A stretch of 64,000 nucleotides of DNA from Oscillospiraceae bacterium (GCA_902362965.1 CABIYQ010000001.1:1-64000), one strand, 5' to 3'; shown: positions 7,184-18,696, counted from the first letter of the stretch. A program made the numbers and translations. The notes: generated by a model not told the origin, from the letters alone.

Positions 7184-8551
7184 TTAGATCTTTGGAAGCT
7201 TGTTAATACTATCTTCCAGTTCCTTATCAGTCGGAATATAATCTGACATAGCTCCGTCATTATACTTCTGATAAGCAACCATATCAAAATAACCAGTACC
7301 GGTAAGTCCGAACAGAATAGTTTTTTCCTCTCCGGTTTCTTTACATTTCAGCGCTTCATCAATCGCTACTCTTATAGCATGACTGCTTTCCGGTGCAGGA
7401 AGAGTTCCTTCAATTCTAGCAAACATAGTTGCTGCATCAAATACAGAAGTTTGTTCAACTGATCTTGCTTCTATCAAACCTTCATCGTATAATTCAGAAA
7501 CAACACTGCTCATGCCGTGATAACGCAATCCGCCTGCATGATTAGCTGACGGAATAAAACCGCTGCCAAGAGTATACATCTTTGAAAGCGGACATACCAT
7601 TCCCGTATCGCAGAAGTCATAGGCATATTTGCCTCTTGTCATTGAGGGGCATGAAGCAGGTTCAACAGCAATAAATTTATAATCTGCCTCGCCTCTGAGT
7701 TTACGTCCCATAAATGGTGAGATCAGACCGCCGAGATTTGAGCCGCCACCTGCACAGCCGATAATAACGTCAGGTTTAATATCATACTTATCACATGCTG
7801 CCATTGATTCAAGTCCTATAATTGATTGATGAAGCAGAACCTGAGATAATACTGAACCCAGTACATATCTGTAACCCTCGCTGGAAACGGCAGTCTCTAC
7901 AGCTTCTGAAATTGCACAGCCCAGTGAACCTGTTGTACCTGGGAATTGTTCAAGAATTTTTCTTCCTACATTTGTAGTATTTGAAGGCGACGGTGTAACA
8001 GAAGCTCCATAGGTTCTCATTACTTCACGTCTGAAAGGTTTCTGTTCATAAGATACTTTAACCATGTAAACCTTACAGTCAAGGTCAAAATATGAACAAG
8101 CCATCGACAAAGCAGTACCCCATTGTCCTGCGCCTGTTTCAGTAGTTACACCTTTAAGTCCCTGCTTTTTTGCATAATATGCCTGAGCGATAGCGCTGTT
8201 AAGCTTATGACTTCCGGAAGTATTGTTACCCTCAAATTTATAATAAATTTTTGCCGGTGTATCTAAGGCCTTTTCAAGAAAATATGCACGTACCAACGGT
8301 GACGGACGGTACATTTTATAAAAGTCACATATTTCTTCCGGAATGTCAAAATAAGGAGTTTCGTTATCAAGCTCCTGTTTTGCCAGTTCTGTACAGAAAA
8401 CTCCACTCAGTTCCTCAAGGGTCATTGGTTGTAACGTACCGGGATTTAAAAGTGGTGCAGGTTTAGTTTTCATATCTGCTCTGACATTATACCATTGCTT
8501 TGGCATTTCATTTTCATCAAGATAAATTTTATATGGGATTTTATTTTCCAT
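7184..8551 (-). CDS. trpB2: Tryptophan synthase beta-like enzyme, TrpB2 type
   Basis: 455 residues from the ATG at 8551, which has GAGG about 10 bases upstream; an ATG at 8560 is too close to that site. It is a PLP enzyme joining L-serine and indole. The long N-terminal extension (WYNVRADM, LQPMTLEELSGVF) and RPSPLVRAYFLEK are TrpB2 traits. The PLP lysine lies in NNTSGSHKLNSAIAQAYYAK, the active-site acid in TETGAGQWGTALS, and the phosphate loop in CAGGGSNLGG. No trpA or other trp genes are in the window, so it may salvage free indole rather than work in an alpha-beta complex. Own promoter and terminator. Confidence 0.93.
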   Translation of the reverse strand: MENKIPYKIYLDENEMPKQWYNVRADMKTKPAPLLNPGTLQPMTLEELSGVFCTELAKQELDNETPYFDIPEEICDFYKMYRPSPLVRAYFLEKALDTPAKIYYKFEGNNTSGSHKLNSAIAQAYYAKKQGLKGVTTETGAGQWGTALSMACSYFDLDCKVYMVKVSYEQKPFRREVMRTYGASVTPSPSNTTNVGRKILEQFPGTTGSLGCAISEAVETAVSSEGYRYVLGSVLSQVLLHQSIIGLESMAACDKYDIKPDVIIGCAGGGSNLGGLISPFMGRKLRGEADYKFIAVEPASCPSMTRGKYAYDFCDTGMVCPLSKMYTLGSGFIPSANHAGGLRYHGMSSVVSELYDEGLIEARSVEQTSVFDAATMFARIEGTLPAPESSHAIRVAIDEALKCKETGEEKTILFGLTGTGYFDMVAYQKYNDGAMSDYIPTDKELEDSINKLPKI

Positions 8552-8586
8552 TAATTTCATACCTCGCAATCAAATTTTTATATCTA

Positions 8587-8615
8587 ATTTTAACACTATT
8601 TGTGCATTTTGTCAA
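8587..8615 (-). promoter_or_regulatory. Promoter of the TrpB2 gene
   Basis: Minus-strand TTGACA (8610-8615) and TAAAAT (8587-8592), 17-base spacer. No T-box or tryptophan leader is seen in the short leader. Confidence 0.65.
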
Positions 8616-8622
8616 TAAGTAA

Positions 8623-8648
8623 AAATCGGCGAATTATTCCGCCGATTT
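8623..8648 (-). terminator. Terminator of the ATP synthase operon
   Basis: Arms AAATCGGCG/CGCCGATTT (8623-8631, 8640-8648) followed by T-rich sequence on the minus strand, 7 bases after the atpC stop. Confidence 0.85.
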
Positions 8649-8655
8649 CATAATA

Positions 8656-9056
8656 TTACTTCATTGATGAAATTTTAATTCTATTCAATGCACGTTTTAG
8701 CTTTAATTCCGCCAAACGATGTTCAAAATCACTCTTGCTTTCATTAAGCCTTTTCAATGCATTTTCCTGAGAACGCTTAGCCCAATCCGGATCAATATCT
8801 TCTGCCCATTCAGCAGCCATTGCCAGAATAGTTACAGCTTCCTTTGAAACCTTGAGCGCTCCTCCTGAAATTGCCGCAACTTTAAATTTGCCGTCTATTT
8901 TTACACGAAAAGGTCCGGCTGGCAAATCTGCAACATAATTTTCATGACCTGCCAAAATACCGATATCGCCCTCAGTAGTACGGACAATAATCTGTTCTGT
9001 TTCTTCATCAAAAAAAACTTTTTCAGGTGTAATAATTTTTAATTTAAAAGACTTCA

Positions 9057-9057
<1 letters not shown>
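8656..9057 (-). CDS. atpC: ATP synthase F1 epsilon subunit
   Basis: 133 residues, the usual length. The N-terminal beta-sandwich begins FKLKIITPEKVFFDEETEQI and includes GDIGILAGHENYVADL; the C-terminal helical hairpin (from about 85) is rich in Ala, Lys and Arg. Epsilon is part of the central stalk and restrains ATP hydrolysis. It is the last gene of the operon; its start overlaps the atpD stop by one base, implying translational coupling. Confidence 0.95.
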
Positions 9058-10484
<1,427 letters not shown>

Positions 10485-10496
10485 TTAATATTTGCA

Positions 10497-11357
10497 CTAT
10501 TCCTGTGCATTTGCACCACTTACAATCTCAGTAATTTCCTGAGTAATTGCAGCCTGACGAGCCCTGTTATACACAAGTGAAAGATTGCTTATCATTTCAT
10601 TTGCATTATCAGTTGCATTTTCCATTGCTGTTCGTCTTGCTGCCTGTTCAGCCGCAAATGAATCTACAATCGCTCCAAACAGAACGCCTGCTATATATCT
10701 GGGGATAAGAGAATCGAACACCGCTTCCGGCGACGGTTCATAATTTGTCAGACTGACATTGCTTCTGTCCACTTCAATATCAAGAGGAATAATAGGAATA
10801 TGTTTTTCTTCCTGTACAAGAGGAGAAATACAGTCTGTATAGAACAGCTCTACTCTGTCTATTTTATCCTTATTGTAAACATCAATTATTTTATCCGCAA
10901 TACTCATTGCACCGTAGATAGAAATGCTTTCAGATATATTTTCATATCTGGTCATAATTCTGAAATTTCTCTTTTCAAAATACTCAACTGCTTTTCTTCC
11001 GATCGGCAGTATTACAACTTCCGAATTCACAGAAAGCTCATCGTATCTGCTCTGAGCAAGCTTTAAAACATTTGCGTTAAAGCCTCCGGCAAGACCTCTG
11101 TCACCGCCTATAACAATCAGCAATGTGACATTATTTTTTCTTTTCCTGGTATAAATAGAATTAAATGTTGCGTCTTCTTTTACAATTTCGCACATTGTAT
11201 CATACAAGGTATTGAAAAACGGTTTTGCATTATCTGCTTTTTCTTTTGCTTTTCTCAGCTTTGATGAAGCAACGAGTTCCATAGCTTTGGTGATCTGCTT
11301 GGTGCTTTCAACACTTTTTATGCGGCGCTTTATATCTTTCATGTTTGATGAAGCCAT
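10497..11357 (-). CDS. atpG: ATP synthase F1 gamma subunit
   Basis: 286 residues from the ATG at 11357, which has GGAG 6 bases upstream; the alternative at 11369 adds four residues without a good site. It starts MASSNMKDIKRRIKSVESTK, the conserved N-terminal helix, and ends with the paired helix ATDNANEMISNLSLVYNRAR. The middle has GDRGLAGGFN. Gamma is the rotating shaft coupling the c ring to the catalytic head. Confidence 0.96.
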   Translation of the reverse strand: MASSNMKDIKRRIKSVESTKQITKAMELVASSKLRKAKEKADNAKPFFNTLYDTMCEIVKEDATFNSIYTRKRKNNVTLLIVIGGDRGLAGGFNANVLKLAQSRYDELSVNSEVVILPIGRKAVEYFEKRNFRIMTRYENISESISIYGAMSIADKIIDVYNKDKIDRVELFYTDCISPLVQEEKHIPIIPLDIEVDRSNVSLTNYEPSPEAVFDSLIPRYIAGVLFGAIVDSFAAEQAARRTAMENATDNANEMISNLSLVYNRARQAAITQEITEIVSGANAQE

Positions 11358-11437
11358 ATATATCTCCATTCATGCCGCCTAGCCTGCGGGCGGCACGCCG
11401 TATTTTATCAGTGTAAACGCTTTACAGCGTATAACTA

Positions 11438-12952
11438 TTATTTATTTGACATATATTTTTCAGTGAAATCTGAAAGCACTTCTTTTAAAGCATTTTCATT
11501 ATCACTGGTTAAGTCTTTAGTTTCAGAAATTGATTTGATAATATCAGGATACGAATTATCAATATGATCAAATAATTCCTCCTGAAATTCAGATATAAGA
11601 TCTACAGGAACATCTTTAAGATAATTATTTACAACTGCATATATTATAATAACCTGATGCTCTACTGTCAAAGGTGAATTTCTGTTTTGTTTTAAAACCT
11701 CCACAACTCGTTCACCTTTAGCAAGTCTTGCTTTTGTATCTGCGTCAAGATCCGAACCGAACTGCGAGAAGGACTGAAGTTCACGGTACTGTGAATACGT
11801 CAGCTTAAGCGAGGACGAAACCTTTTTCATAGCTTTGATCTGTGCAGCGCTTCCCACTCGTGATACAGAGATACCGGGGTTTACTGCCGGACGTACGCCT
11901 GAATTGAACAGGTCTGTTTCAAGGAATATCTGACCGTCAGTAATTGAAATTACATTAGTCGGAATGTAAGCGGAAACATCGCCTGCCTGAGTCTCAATAA
12001 TTGGGAGAGCTGTAAGACTTCCGCCTCCGTAATTTTCATTCAGACTGCATGCTCTTTCAAGGAGTCTTGAGTGCAGATAGAATACATCGCCCGGGTAAGC
12101 CTCACGTCCCGGGGGACGTTTAAGCAGCAACGACAAAGCACGGTAAGCAACCGCATGCTTTGAAAGATCGTCATAAATGCAAAGTACATCCTTGCCTTGG
12201 TTCAGAAAGTATTCACCCATAGCGCATCCCGAATAAGGAGCGATATACTGTAACGGTGCAAGCTCCGAAGCACTGGCTGACACTACAATCGTATATCTCA
12301 TAGCTCCTGCTTTTTCAAGGGTTTCAACAACGTTTGCAACAGTTGAACGTTTCTGACCGATTGCAACGTAAATACATATTACGTCCTGATCCTTCTGATT
12401 AATAATGGTATCAAGCGCAATAGCCGTTTTACCTGTTTGTCTGTCGCCTATAATCAACTCACGCTGACCTCTTCCGATAGGAATCATTGAGTCAATAGCC
12501 TTGATACCAGTCTGAAGCGGCTTATGAACAGATTTTCTTGTAATAATACCAGGGGCTATTTTTTCAATCGGTTCAGTTTTATCTGTAACGATTGTACCTT
12601 TACCGTCGATAGGCTGTCCCAAAGCGTTAACGACTCTTCCGAGAAGTTCTTCACCTACAGGAACTGATACGATTCTATTAGTTCTTTTGACGGAATCGCC
12701 TTCTTTAATTGCAGAGTCGGAGTCCAGCATAACCGCACCGACAAAATCCTGTTCCAGGTTCAGCGCCATACCGTAAATACCGCCTTCAAATTCAAGAAGC
12801 TCACCGGACATACAGTTTTCAAGACCGTGTACTGTTGCGATACCGTCGCCGACGGTAACAACTGTACCGATATCTTTAAGTTCCAGCTTGGAACTGTAAT
12901 TTTTTATTTGTTCTTTAATTATACCAGTTATTTCATCCGGGCGTAAATTCAT
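11438..12952 (-). CDS. atpA: ATP synthase F1 alpha subunit
   Basis: 504 residues, full length. Non-catalytic nucleotide-binding subunit: Walker [16 protein letters not shown] near residue 170, and the signature [17 protein letters not shown]. The start has a GAAGG-type site. An 80-base gap to atpG carries a GC-rich imperfect hairpin at about 11370-11400 (GCCGCC...GGCGGC), perhaps affecting processing or translation rather than ending transcription, since no T run follows. Confidence 0.98.
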   Translation of the reverse strand: MNLRPDEITGIIKEQIKNYSSKLELKDIGTVVTVGDGIATVHGLENCMSGELLEFEGGIYGMALNLEQDFVGAVMLDSDSAIKEGDSVKRTNRIVSVPVGEELLGRVVNALGQPIDGKGTIVTDKTEPIEKIAPGIITRKSVHKPLQTGIKAIDSMIPIGRGQRELIIGDRQTGKTAIALDTIINQKDQDVICIYVAIGQKRSTVANVVETLEKAGAMRYTIVVSASASELAPLQYIAPYSGCAMGEYFLNQGKDVLCIYDDLSKHAVAYRALSLLLKRPPGREAYPGDVFYLHSRLLERACSLNENYGGGSLTALPIIETQAGDVSAYIPTNVISITDGQIFLETDLFNSGVRPAVNPGISVSRVGSAAQIKAMKKVSSSLKLTYSQYRELQSFSQFGSDLDADTKARLAKGERVVEVLKQNRNSPLTVEHQVIIIYAVVNNYLKDVPVDLISEFQEELFDHIDNSYPDIIKSISETKDLTSDNENALKEVLSDFTEKYMSNK

Positions 12953-12970
12953 TAATACACCTTCTTCTAA

Positions 12971-13501
12971 TTATTGTATTTTAAGCTGCTGTGCAACAGC
13001 TTCAAGTCTGCCTTTAATACTGTTATCAATCTGAGAATTACCCATTCTGAGTATAATTCCTCCGATTATAGACGGATCAACCTTTTCGTTAAGTTTAACA
13101 GTCTTTCCGGACTTCTGTTCAAGCTTTTTTATCAGTCTGGCTTTAAGATCCGGTTTTAGTGGTATGCTTGTAATTACGGTCATTTCAGTAATATTATTAT
13201 GCTGATTGTAATGTTCAATAAAAGCGTCTGTTATCTTGTCGAAGTAAGATATTCTGTTTTTATCCGTAACCAGACAAATAAAGTCGTGAACCATTCCGCT
13301 TTCACCGAAGATCTTATTAATTACCTCATGCTTTTCCGTTTTCAGGATTACAGGAGAACTAAGAAGCTTGACAAGCTGCGGATTTTCATCAAAAATTTCA
13401 CGGCACTGTTTCAGCTCAGAGCAGACATTTTCTAAACTTTCCGATTCAAGACTTAGTTCAAAAAGCGCCTGAGCATATAATTTTCCTACGTCGCCCGTCA
13501 T
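12971..13501 (-). CDS. atpH: ATP synthase F1 delta subunit
   Basis: 176 residues. The OSCP/delta family pattern is visible: N-terminal YAQALFELSLESESLENV, central VILKTEKHEVINKIFG, and C-terminal KLNEKVDPSIIGGIILRMGN. It caps the F1 head and joins the peripheral stalk. The start codon overlaps the atpF stop by four bases (ATGA), implying coupled translation. Confidence 0.95.
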   Translation of the reverse strand: MTGDVGKLYAQALFELSLESESLENVCSELKQCREIFDENPQLVKLLSSPVILKTEKHEVINKIFGESGMVHDFICLVTDKNRISYFDKITDAFIEHYNQHNNITEMTVITSIPLKPDLKARLIKKLEQKSGKTVKLNEKVDPSIIGGIILRMGNSQIDNSIKGRLEAVAQQLKIQ

Positions 13502-13995
13502 TTCAAATCACCCACATTTTCAATAAAGTCATTGATAAATCGTTCGTGATCAGCTTCGGTAATTTCCTTTTCAACAACTTGCTGTGCCACTAAAACTGCA
13601 AGCTCAGAGATTTCTCCCCTTAGATCATTCTGCGCACGTTTCTTTTCTCTTTCAACATCTTCACCGGCTTTTGCCAATATTGCGGACGCTTCGCTTTTTG
13701 CATCGGAAATGATCTCATCTGAACGCTGCTGCGCTTTTTTGGATGCTGCTTTGATCATTTCAGCGGATTCTTCTTTTGCACCTTCCATTAATCCGGTATA
13801 CTCAGATTCTAAAGATTTAGCATGCTCCATAGCTTCATCAGCCTTTGCGTATGTTTCAGATACGTCGTTTTGACGCTCGTCTAAAATCTTATACACTCTT
13901 CCGAACAGAAAATGCTTAAACACCCAGACAAGAATCAGCAAATTGCATATTGTAAAAAGTATCGTGCCGATGTCGATGGATAAAAATTCCAGCAT
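13498..13995 (-). CDS. atpF: ATP synthase Fo b subunit
   Basis: 165 residues: one N-terminal membrane helix (about 8-28, IDIGTILFTICNLLILVWVF) followed by a long charged coiled coil with heptad-like Ala and Glu/Lys spacing, as expected for the peripheral-stalk dimer. A single b-type gene is present, so the stalk is probably a homodimer. The start has GGAGG about 6 bases upstream. Confidence 0.95.
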   Translation of the reverse strand: MLEFLSIDIGTILFTICNLLILVWVFKHFLFGRVYKILDERQNDVSETYAKADEAMEHAKSLESEYTGLMEGAKEESAEMIKAASKKAQQRSDEIISDAKSEASAILAKAGEDVEREKKRAQNDLRGEISELAVLVAQQVVEKEITEADHERFINDFIENVGDLK

Positions 13996-14031
13996 TTATA
14001 TTCCTCCAGCTTTATTATTTTATTTTTCAGC

Positions 14032-14289
<258 letters not shown>

Positions 14290-14354
14290 TTACTCCATTT
14301 CTCCTCCGGATTGAATTAAACTAAATAAATTCACCTCTTCCGGGGCAGAGGCAA

Positions 14355-15089
14355 TTAATCTTCTGTTGTTTTTGCACTTGCAATATAAATCATTGTAAGC
14401 ATAATAAAAATAAATGCCTGCATAAATCCTGAAAACAAATCAAAATACAGTGACAGTACTGCCGGAAGTCCAATTGTAAAAATCGGAATATCACAGTAAA
14501 GCGCAGTTGAAAGTCCTGTAAGAGCAAAATAAATAAGGGTAGTAATAATCATACCTCCGGCAATGTTTCCGAAATGACGGAATGACATAGACACCGGCGT
14601 TGAGATCTCGCTTACAATATTCAGCGGATTAATAAAGCTTTTTAAATATCCGCCAACTCCGTTCGCCTTGATTTTAGCTGCTTCAATCATTACAAAGCTC
14701 ATCAAAGCCCAGCTCAGCGTAGTACTGTAATCAGCCGTTGTAGATCTCAGACCTATCAGGCTTACCAGACTGCCGAATATTGATGAAGCAAACAGTGCGG
14801 CAATATACGGTCCAAACGATTTATAACCTTTACCCATTGTATCTTTAACAAGATTATCTACAGTTTCAACAATAAATTCCGCTATTACCTGTCGTTTCTT
14901 TTCAGGTTTTTTCTTCATGTTATGAGTCAAGAAAAGTACAAGGAGCGTTAATCCAATAACAATACCCCAGCTTATAATTATTGTTTCAGTAATATTAATG
15001 TTAATACCAAACAATTTGAAAGAACAAGCTATTTTAGGACCGCCTACTTCAACTTCTTTTACACCCTGAAAAAAATCAGACACTTTCAT
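14355..15089 (-). CDS. atpB: ATP synthase Fo a subunit
   Basis: 244 residues with five to six membrane helices. The conserved stator arginine lies in STPVSMSFRHFGNIAGGMII, and helix 5/6 ends LFSGFMQAFIFIMLTMIYI. Subunit a provides the ion half-channels facing the c ring. The start overlaps the stop of the upstream atpI-like gene by one base. Residues setting ion choice in subunit a cannot be read with confidence by eye. Confidence 0.95.
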   Translation of the reverse strand: MKVSDFFQGVKEVEVGGPKIACSFKLFGININITETIIISWGIVIGLTLLVLFLTHNMKKKPEKKRQVIAEFIVETVDNLVKDTMGKGYKSFGPYIAALFASSIFGSLVSLIGLRSTTADYSTTLSWALMSFVMIEAAKIKANGVGGYLKSFINPLNIVSEISTPVSMSFRHFGNIAGGMIITTLIYFALTGLSTALYCDIPIFTIGLPAVLSLYFDLFSGFMQAFIFIMLTMIYIASAKTTED

Positions 15090-15472
15090 TAAGTCTTTCC
15101 CCCTTTCCCGAATAATGTTTTTCCCGCATAAATCAGTTTAGGATAAAAATAAGGAATAACCGCACCGATGGTGCAAGACAGTTCAAAAAACATCGTAACG
15201 GAAATTAATGCCATAATTATAAACATTCTGGCAATGTATCCGCCGAACATTCTGCTGCTGCTCTTTATTCCTCCGCTTTTTACAATTTTGTTTACTGACA
15301 TATTCAGCAGAAAAAGATTAAAAAGCATACCGGATGTTCCCAGAAGTAATCCGGCTGCCATTGAAAAGGTAAAACCAATAAATACAACTGAAATCAGGTA
15401 TGCCGCTAAATTCAAAAATAACGATCTAATAAAAATAAATAATAATTCTTTTTTCAAATCCTCTTTTTCCAA
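15089..15472 (-). CDS. atpI: ATP synthase subunit I-like membrane protein
   Basis: 127 residues with four hydrophobic segments (about 12-35, 38-58, 75-97, 100-115), matching the AtpI/UncI family in size and position at the head of the operon. AtpI proteins help assemble the c ring and may carry magnesium. Sequence conservation is low in this family, so the call rests on topology and context. It begins with a TTG codon at 15472, fixed by GGAGG 6 bases upstream. First gene after the operon promoter. Confidence 0.8.
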   Translation of the reverse strand: MEKEDLKKELLFIFIRSLFLNLAAYLISVVFIGFTFSMAAGLLLGTSGMLFNLFLLNMSVNKIVKSGGIKSSSRMFGGYIARMFIIMALISVTMFFELSCTIGAVIPYFYPKLIYAGKTLFGKGGKT

Positions 15473-15518
15473 AAGCGTCCTCCGATTTATAATTTTACCC
15501 TTTTTATTTACAATTATT

Positions 15519-15546
15519 ATTATAACATATTTTTTTTAAAAATCAA
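15519..15546 (-). promoter_or_regulatory. Promoter of the ATP synthase operon
   Basis: Minus-strand TTGATT (15541-15546) and TATAAT (15519-15524), 16-base spacer, about 40 bases ahead of atpI. The 15473-15845 gap is strongly AT-rich and otherwise holds only the leader of the plus-strand surface-protein gene, including a small GTATG-TTA-CATAC inverted repeat near 15818. Confidence 0.55.
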
Positions 15547-15845
15547 TAAATTTTTTTCTTGTATTTACTTTTTATTATGTTCAAACTACATATTTAACAA
15601 TCGTAATTTTCATTAAAACTCTTACATTTTTCACGAAATTTGCAATGAAAATGGCTGCTAATTTAATTTCATAAAGTATTTGATTGTAAATATTATTAAT
15701 TTTTATTTAGTATATCAGTTAAAATTTGTGTAAAATAAGAAAATTTATTTAAATGTAGAAATTTAATTGAATTTTTCATTATTATAGTATAAAATAATAT
15801 TATAAAACGAACCGCAGTATGTTACATACGCTTTAAGGATGTAAT

Positions 15846-17741
15846 ATGCATTTTTATTTATTTTTGGACAGAATGGAGAAAGTAATGAATACTTTTGACA
15901 GATTTTATAAAAAAACAGTAATACCAATTCTTTTTATATATGTTTTATCATATATTGTCTGCTATAATGTCATCGCTTACGATACTTCGATTGAAAATGG
16001 AATATATATTATTTCTGATGCAAACGACCTGCAAAGCTTTGCTGAATATGTGTCAGACGGACATGCCGGTAGTAATGCAAAATTAATTGATGATATTGAT
16101 TTATCAGATATATGCAGTCAGACGACTGAAGGCTGGATTCCTATAGGTTCCGAATCTGAGCCGTATACGGGTACATTTGACGGTCAGGGTTACTCAATAA
16201 GCGGTCTTTACATTAATTGCTCGCTTAATTACTGCGGATTATTTGGAAGTCTTGAAGGAACGGTCAAAAATCTTTCAGTTGAAGGCGAAATAAAAACATC
16301 ATCAGGCAGTGCCGGAGGTATTGCAGGATATAACGGAAATGCGGGAATAATTGAAAATTGTATATTTATCGGAAGTACCTGCGGCAGCATTTATTCATGC
16401 GGTATTGCAGGAAGCAACTATTCAAACGGTCTGATATCAAATTGCTGTGTGAAAATGCAGGCAAACGCAACGATAAATCAATACCCTATATCAAGTCCGG
16501 ATGGCGGCGGACGTTTTAAAAACTGTTATTATAATGATGAACTGAACGACGATGGCATATCAAGAACCACTTCAGTATCCTCATATGCTTTTTCATCCGG
16601 AGAGCTTTGCTGGCTTTTAAATAACAGTATCGGTAAAACAATATGGTATCAGGATATAGACTGCGGAACAGAAAATGATTATCCGATTCCGTCACCGAGA
16701 TTCCATGAAGTTTATAAAACAACGTATTGCACATCTGAAGACACTTATTATTCAAATTATAATATGATTCACCATAATTTTTTGTCGGACAAATGCAGTG
16801 AATGCGGATTATCCGGTATAACCACTGAAAGCGCCAGCATAATTTTAAATGATTCTATAGATATGAAGTACTATTTAACGGTAAATAATCCTGATTATTT
16901 AGACAATAACATTGCTTTATGCTACTCATACGATAATGATAATACTGACTTGTCAGTATTATGCAAAAATGAATATAATAACATTTTCTCAGCTGTTATA
17001 CCGTGTAAAACAGATAAAATGAACAGTAATATTTATACTCAAGCTAAAGTATTAGAAAACAATCAAATAATATATAAGGATAATTTCTCAACCGAATATT
17101 CCATACTCAAATATGCCGATAATATACTGGAAGATACAGACGGCATATACAGCAATGACTGCAAAGTGCTGATTCTTAACATACTTCGATACGGAAGTGA
17201 GATACAAAAGTATTTTTCAAATGATAATACTATGGAAAATATTATAAATGATGAATACATACGCTTTTTTGAACAATATGATGTAACTTGTGCCGATGCT
17301 GATAATCCTGATTTATCTTACCTTTTTCAGTCTGCCGATTCTCCGCATACGTCTATTGATTCAGTATATCTTACGGTTGATTCAAAAATTACTATAAATA
17401 TAAAGGTAAAGGCAGAGTCTACAGGATATTTTCTTCAATTTACTGATACAATAACAGGTGAAAGCAGAACAATACCTCTTGTTCAGACAAGCGAATCAGG
17501 TAAATACCTTGCTAAAATTAAAGATGTATCTGCTGAAAGTCTTTTGCATGACTTTACATTAGCTGTTATAGATGAAAATAATAATGTTTTAAGCCATACT
17601 TTAGGATATAATATTGAAAAATATATTTATGCAGTAGAAAATTCAAGTAATGAACAGATAAACAAAGCTTCAGACGTATGTCTTGCTTTGCTGGGATATG
17701 CACGGTCAGTAAAAAATTACTGTGAAAATTTAAACAGTTAA
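15846..17741 (+). CDS. Secreted GLUG-motif surface protein
   Basis: Up to 631 residues. The N-terminal hydrophobic segment (ILFIYVLSYIVCYNVIAY) is a signal peptide or anchor. Residues about 50-230 form a beta-helix-like region with GLUG-type repeats: WIPIGSESEPYTGTFDGQGY, GLYINCSLNYCGLFG, VKNLSVEG, GGIAGYNGNAGIIENC. Such modules occur in adhesins and proteases on Gram-positive surfaces. The remainder has a Cys-containing stretch (HNFLSDKCSECGL) and a C-terminal region of unknown fold; no cell-wall anchor or dockerin is seen. Two starts are possible: 15846 (AAGGA six bases upstream) and 15885 (GGAG six bases upstream, placing Lys-Lys nearer the hydrophobic core). Function unknown. Confidence 0.75.
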   Translation: MHFYLFLDRMEKVMNTFDRFYKKTVIPILFIYVLSYIVCYNVIAYDTSIENGIYIISDANDLQSFAEYVSDGHAGSNAKLIDDIDLSDICSQTTEGWIPIGSESEPYTGTFDGQGYSISGLYINCSLNYCGLFGSLEGTVKNLSVEGEIKTSSGSAGGIAGYNGNAGIIENCIFIGSTCGSIYSCGIAGSNYSNGLISNCCVKMQANATINQYPISSPDGGGRFKNCYYNDELNDDGISRTTSVSSYAFSSGELCWLLNNSIGKTIWYQDIDCGTENDYPIPSPRFHEVYKTTYCTSEDTYYSNYNMIHHNFLSDKCSECGLSGITTESASIILNDSIDMKYYLTVNNPDYLDNNIALCYSYDNDNTDLSVLCKNEYNNIFSAVIPCKTDKMNSNIYTQAKVLENNQIIYKDNFSTEYSILKYADNILEDTDGIYSNDCKVLILNILRYGSEIQKYFSNDNTMENIINDEYIRFFEQYDVTCADADNPDLSYLFQSADSPHTSIDSVYLTVDSKITINIKVKAESTGYFLQFTDTITGESRTIPLVQTSESGKYLAKIKDVSAESLLHDFTLAVIDENNNVLSHTLGYNIEKYIYAVENSSNEQINKASDVCLALLGYARSVKNYCENLNS

Positions 17742-17756
17742 AACGGAGAAAAAACT

Positions 17757-18143
17757 ATGAAATCAAGAATAAAAAAAGAATCACCGCTTTTGATAGGATA
17801 CATGATAAAAGAAAACAAAATCGAAGTGCTTTCTAAAATAGCATACGCTGTGAAAGCAACTTTAAAGCTATACTCAAGAGAGTCTGCCGGGGAAAAAATT
17901 GGATTTCTTGCAGGTTTTACCGGATTTGAAAAATCTGGTAAAATCCCTCAAAGCATTAATGAAGACGAATGTCTTATAATATCTGGATTTAATAATAAAA
18001 GTATTGATAAGCTTTTATATGAACTGAGATTGAATAATATTACTTTTCCGCTTAAATGTATTGTAACTCAGCATAATCAAAGCTGGACGCTTAACAATTT
18101 AATTGAAGAACTGAAAAAAGAACATAAACAAATGAATAGGTAA
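17757..18143 (+). CDS. DUF3783 domain protein
   Basis: 128 residues. The C-terminal half (about 68-125) fits DUF3783: DECLIISGFNNKSIDKLLYE, then a short segment, FPLKCIVTQHNQSWTLNNLI and EELKKEH. The N-terminal half (about 10-60) holds IGYMIKENKIEVLSKIAYAV and looks like a regulatory fold. Function unknown; the family is widespread in Clostridia. It starts 16 bases after the surface-protein gene, with GGAG nine bases upstream, so the two are likely co-transcribed, and a strong terminator follows. Confidence 0.75.
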   Translation: MKSRIKKESPLLIGYMIKENKIEVLSKIAYAVKATLKLYSRESAGEKIGFLAGFTGFEKSGKIPQSINEDECLIISGFNNKSIDKLLYELRLNNITFPLKCIVTQHNQSWTLNNLIEELKKEHKQMNR

Positions 18144-18175
18144 GTTGTTTAAAAGTAAAATATAAGAAAAAAAGT

Positions 18176-18200
18176 AAAGCCCGGTAAATAACCGGGCTTT
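18176..18200 (+). terminator. Terminator after the DUF3783 gene
   Basis: Perfect arms AAAGCCCGGT/ACCGGGCTTT with a 5-base loop, then TTT on the plus strand. Confidence 0.85.
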
Positions 18201-18234
18201 TGATATATAATTTTGCAGTAAAGATAAGCGGAAA

Positions 18235-18260
18235 CTGTGTACAGTTTATTCTGTACACAG
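18235..18260. terminator. Second hairpin between convergent genes
   Basis: Arms CTGTGTACAG/CTGTACACAG (18235-18244, 18251-18260) followed by TTTTCTT on the plus strand. It lies downstream of the minus-strand zinc-ribbon gene and could serve both directions. Confidence 0.6.
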
Positions 18261-18315
18261 TTTTCTTAGCTCATTAGATTTAATTTTTTAGAGTTTTTAT
18301 TTATTATGCAGTTAA

Positions 18316-18684
18316 TCAGTCAAAATCTTCGTCACCGCTTGGAAGCTTTGCGCCGCAAACACCACAGAACTGGAACTTTTCCTGTACTTCTGCCTGACAA
18401 TTCGGGCATATTTTAAAGCCCTTCATTGTTTGAAGTTCAAAACGCATTTTCTTGATTCTTTTTTTTCTTGTTTCGATATCATCACAGTAGGCTTTAAGTT
18501 CATCAACTTTATCAGGTGTTTTATAGTATGTTTTACCAATGTCAGTAAATATTTCCACGATTCTTTCTTCCTCGTACAGAATCTTTCTTTTCAGATTACT
18601 CGTGTCTGACATGTTTTTTGTTTTTTCATTTACATTTCTGCTGGCGCTGCTTGCTGCTTCTCCGATTTTATTTAAGATTCCCAT
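18316..18684 (-). CDS. Zinc-ribbon protein with helical N-terminus
   Basis: 122 residues. The first 90 are charged and helical, likely coiled coil (LKRKILYEEERIVEIFTDIG and onward). The C-terminus is a zinc ribbon, CPNCQAEV and FCGVCGAKL, with two CxxC pairs 16 residues apart, ending in an acidic tail. Soluble, with no membrane segment. Small zinc-ribbon proteins of this type are common in Clostridia and unassigned. The start has GGAGG about 6 bases upstream. It follows the ACT-domain gene by 12 bases and could be the last gene of the aryl-acid operon, although a functional link is not obvious. Confidence 0.75.
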   Translation of the reverse strand: MGILNKIGEAASSASRNVNEKTKNMSDTSNLKRKILYEEERIVEIFTDIGKTYYKTPDKVDELKAYCDDIETRKKRIKKMRFELQTMKGFKICPNCQAEVQEKFQFCGVCGAKLPSGDEDFD

Positions 18685-18696
18685 GATCTTCCTCCA

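Noticed and set aside
11370..11405. Terminator inside the ATP synthase operon between atpA and atpG
   Set aside because: A GC-rich GCCGCC/GGCGGC hairpin is visible but no T run follows it on the minus strand, so it is unlikely to end transcription.
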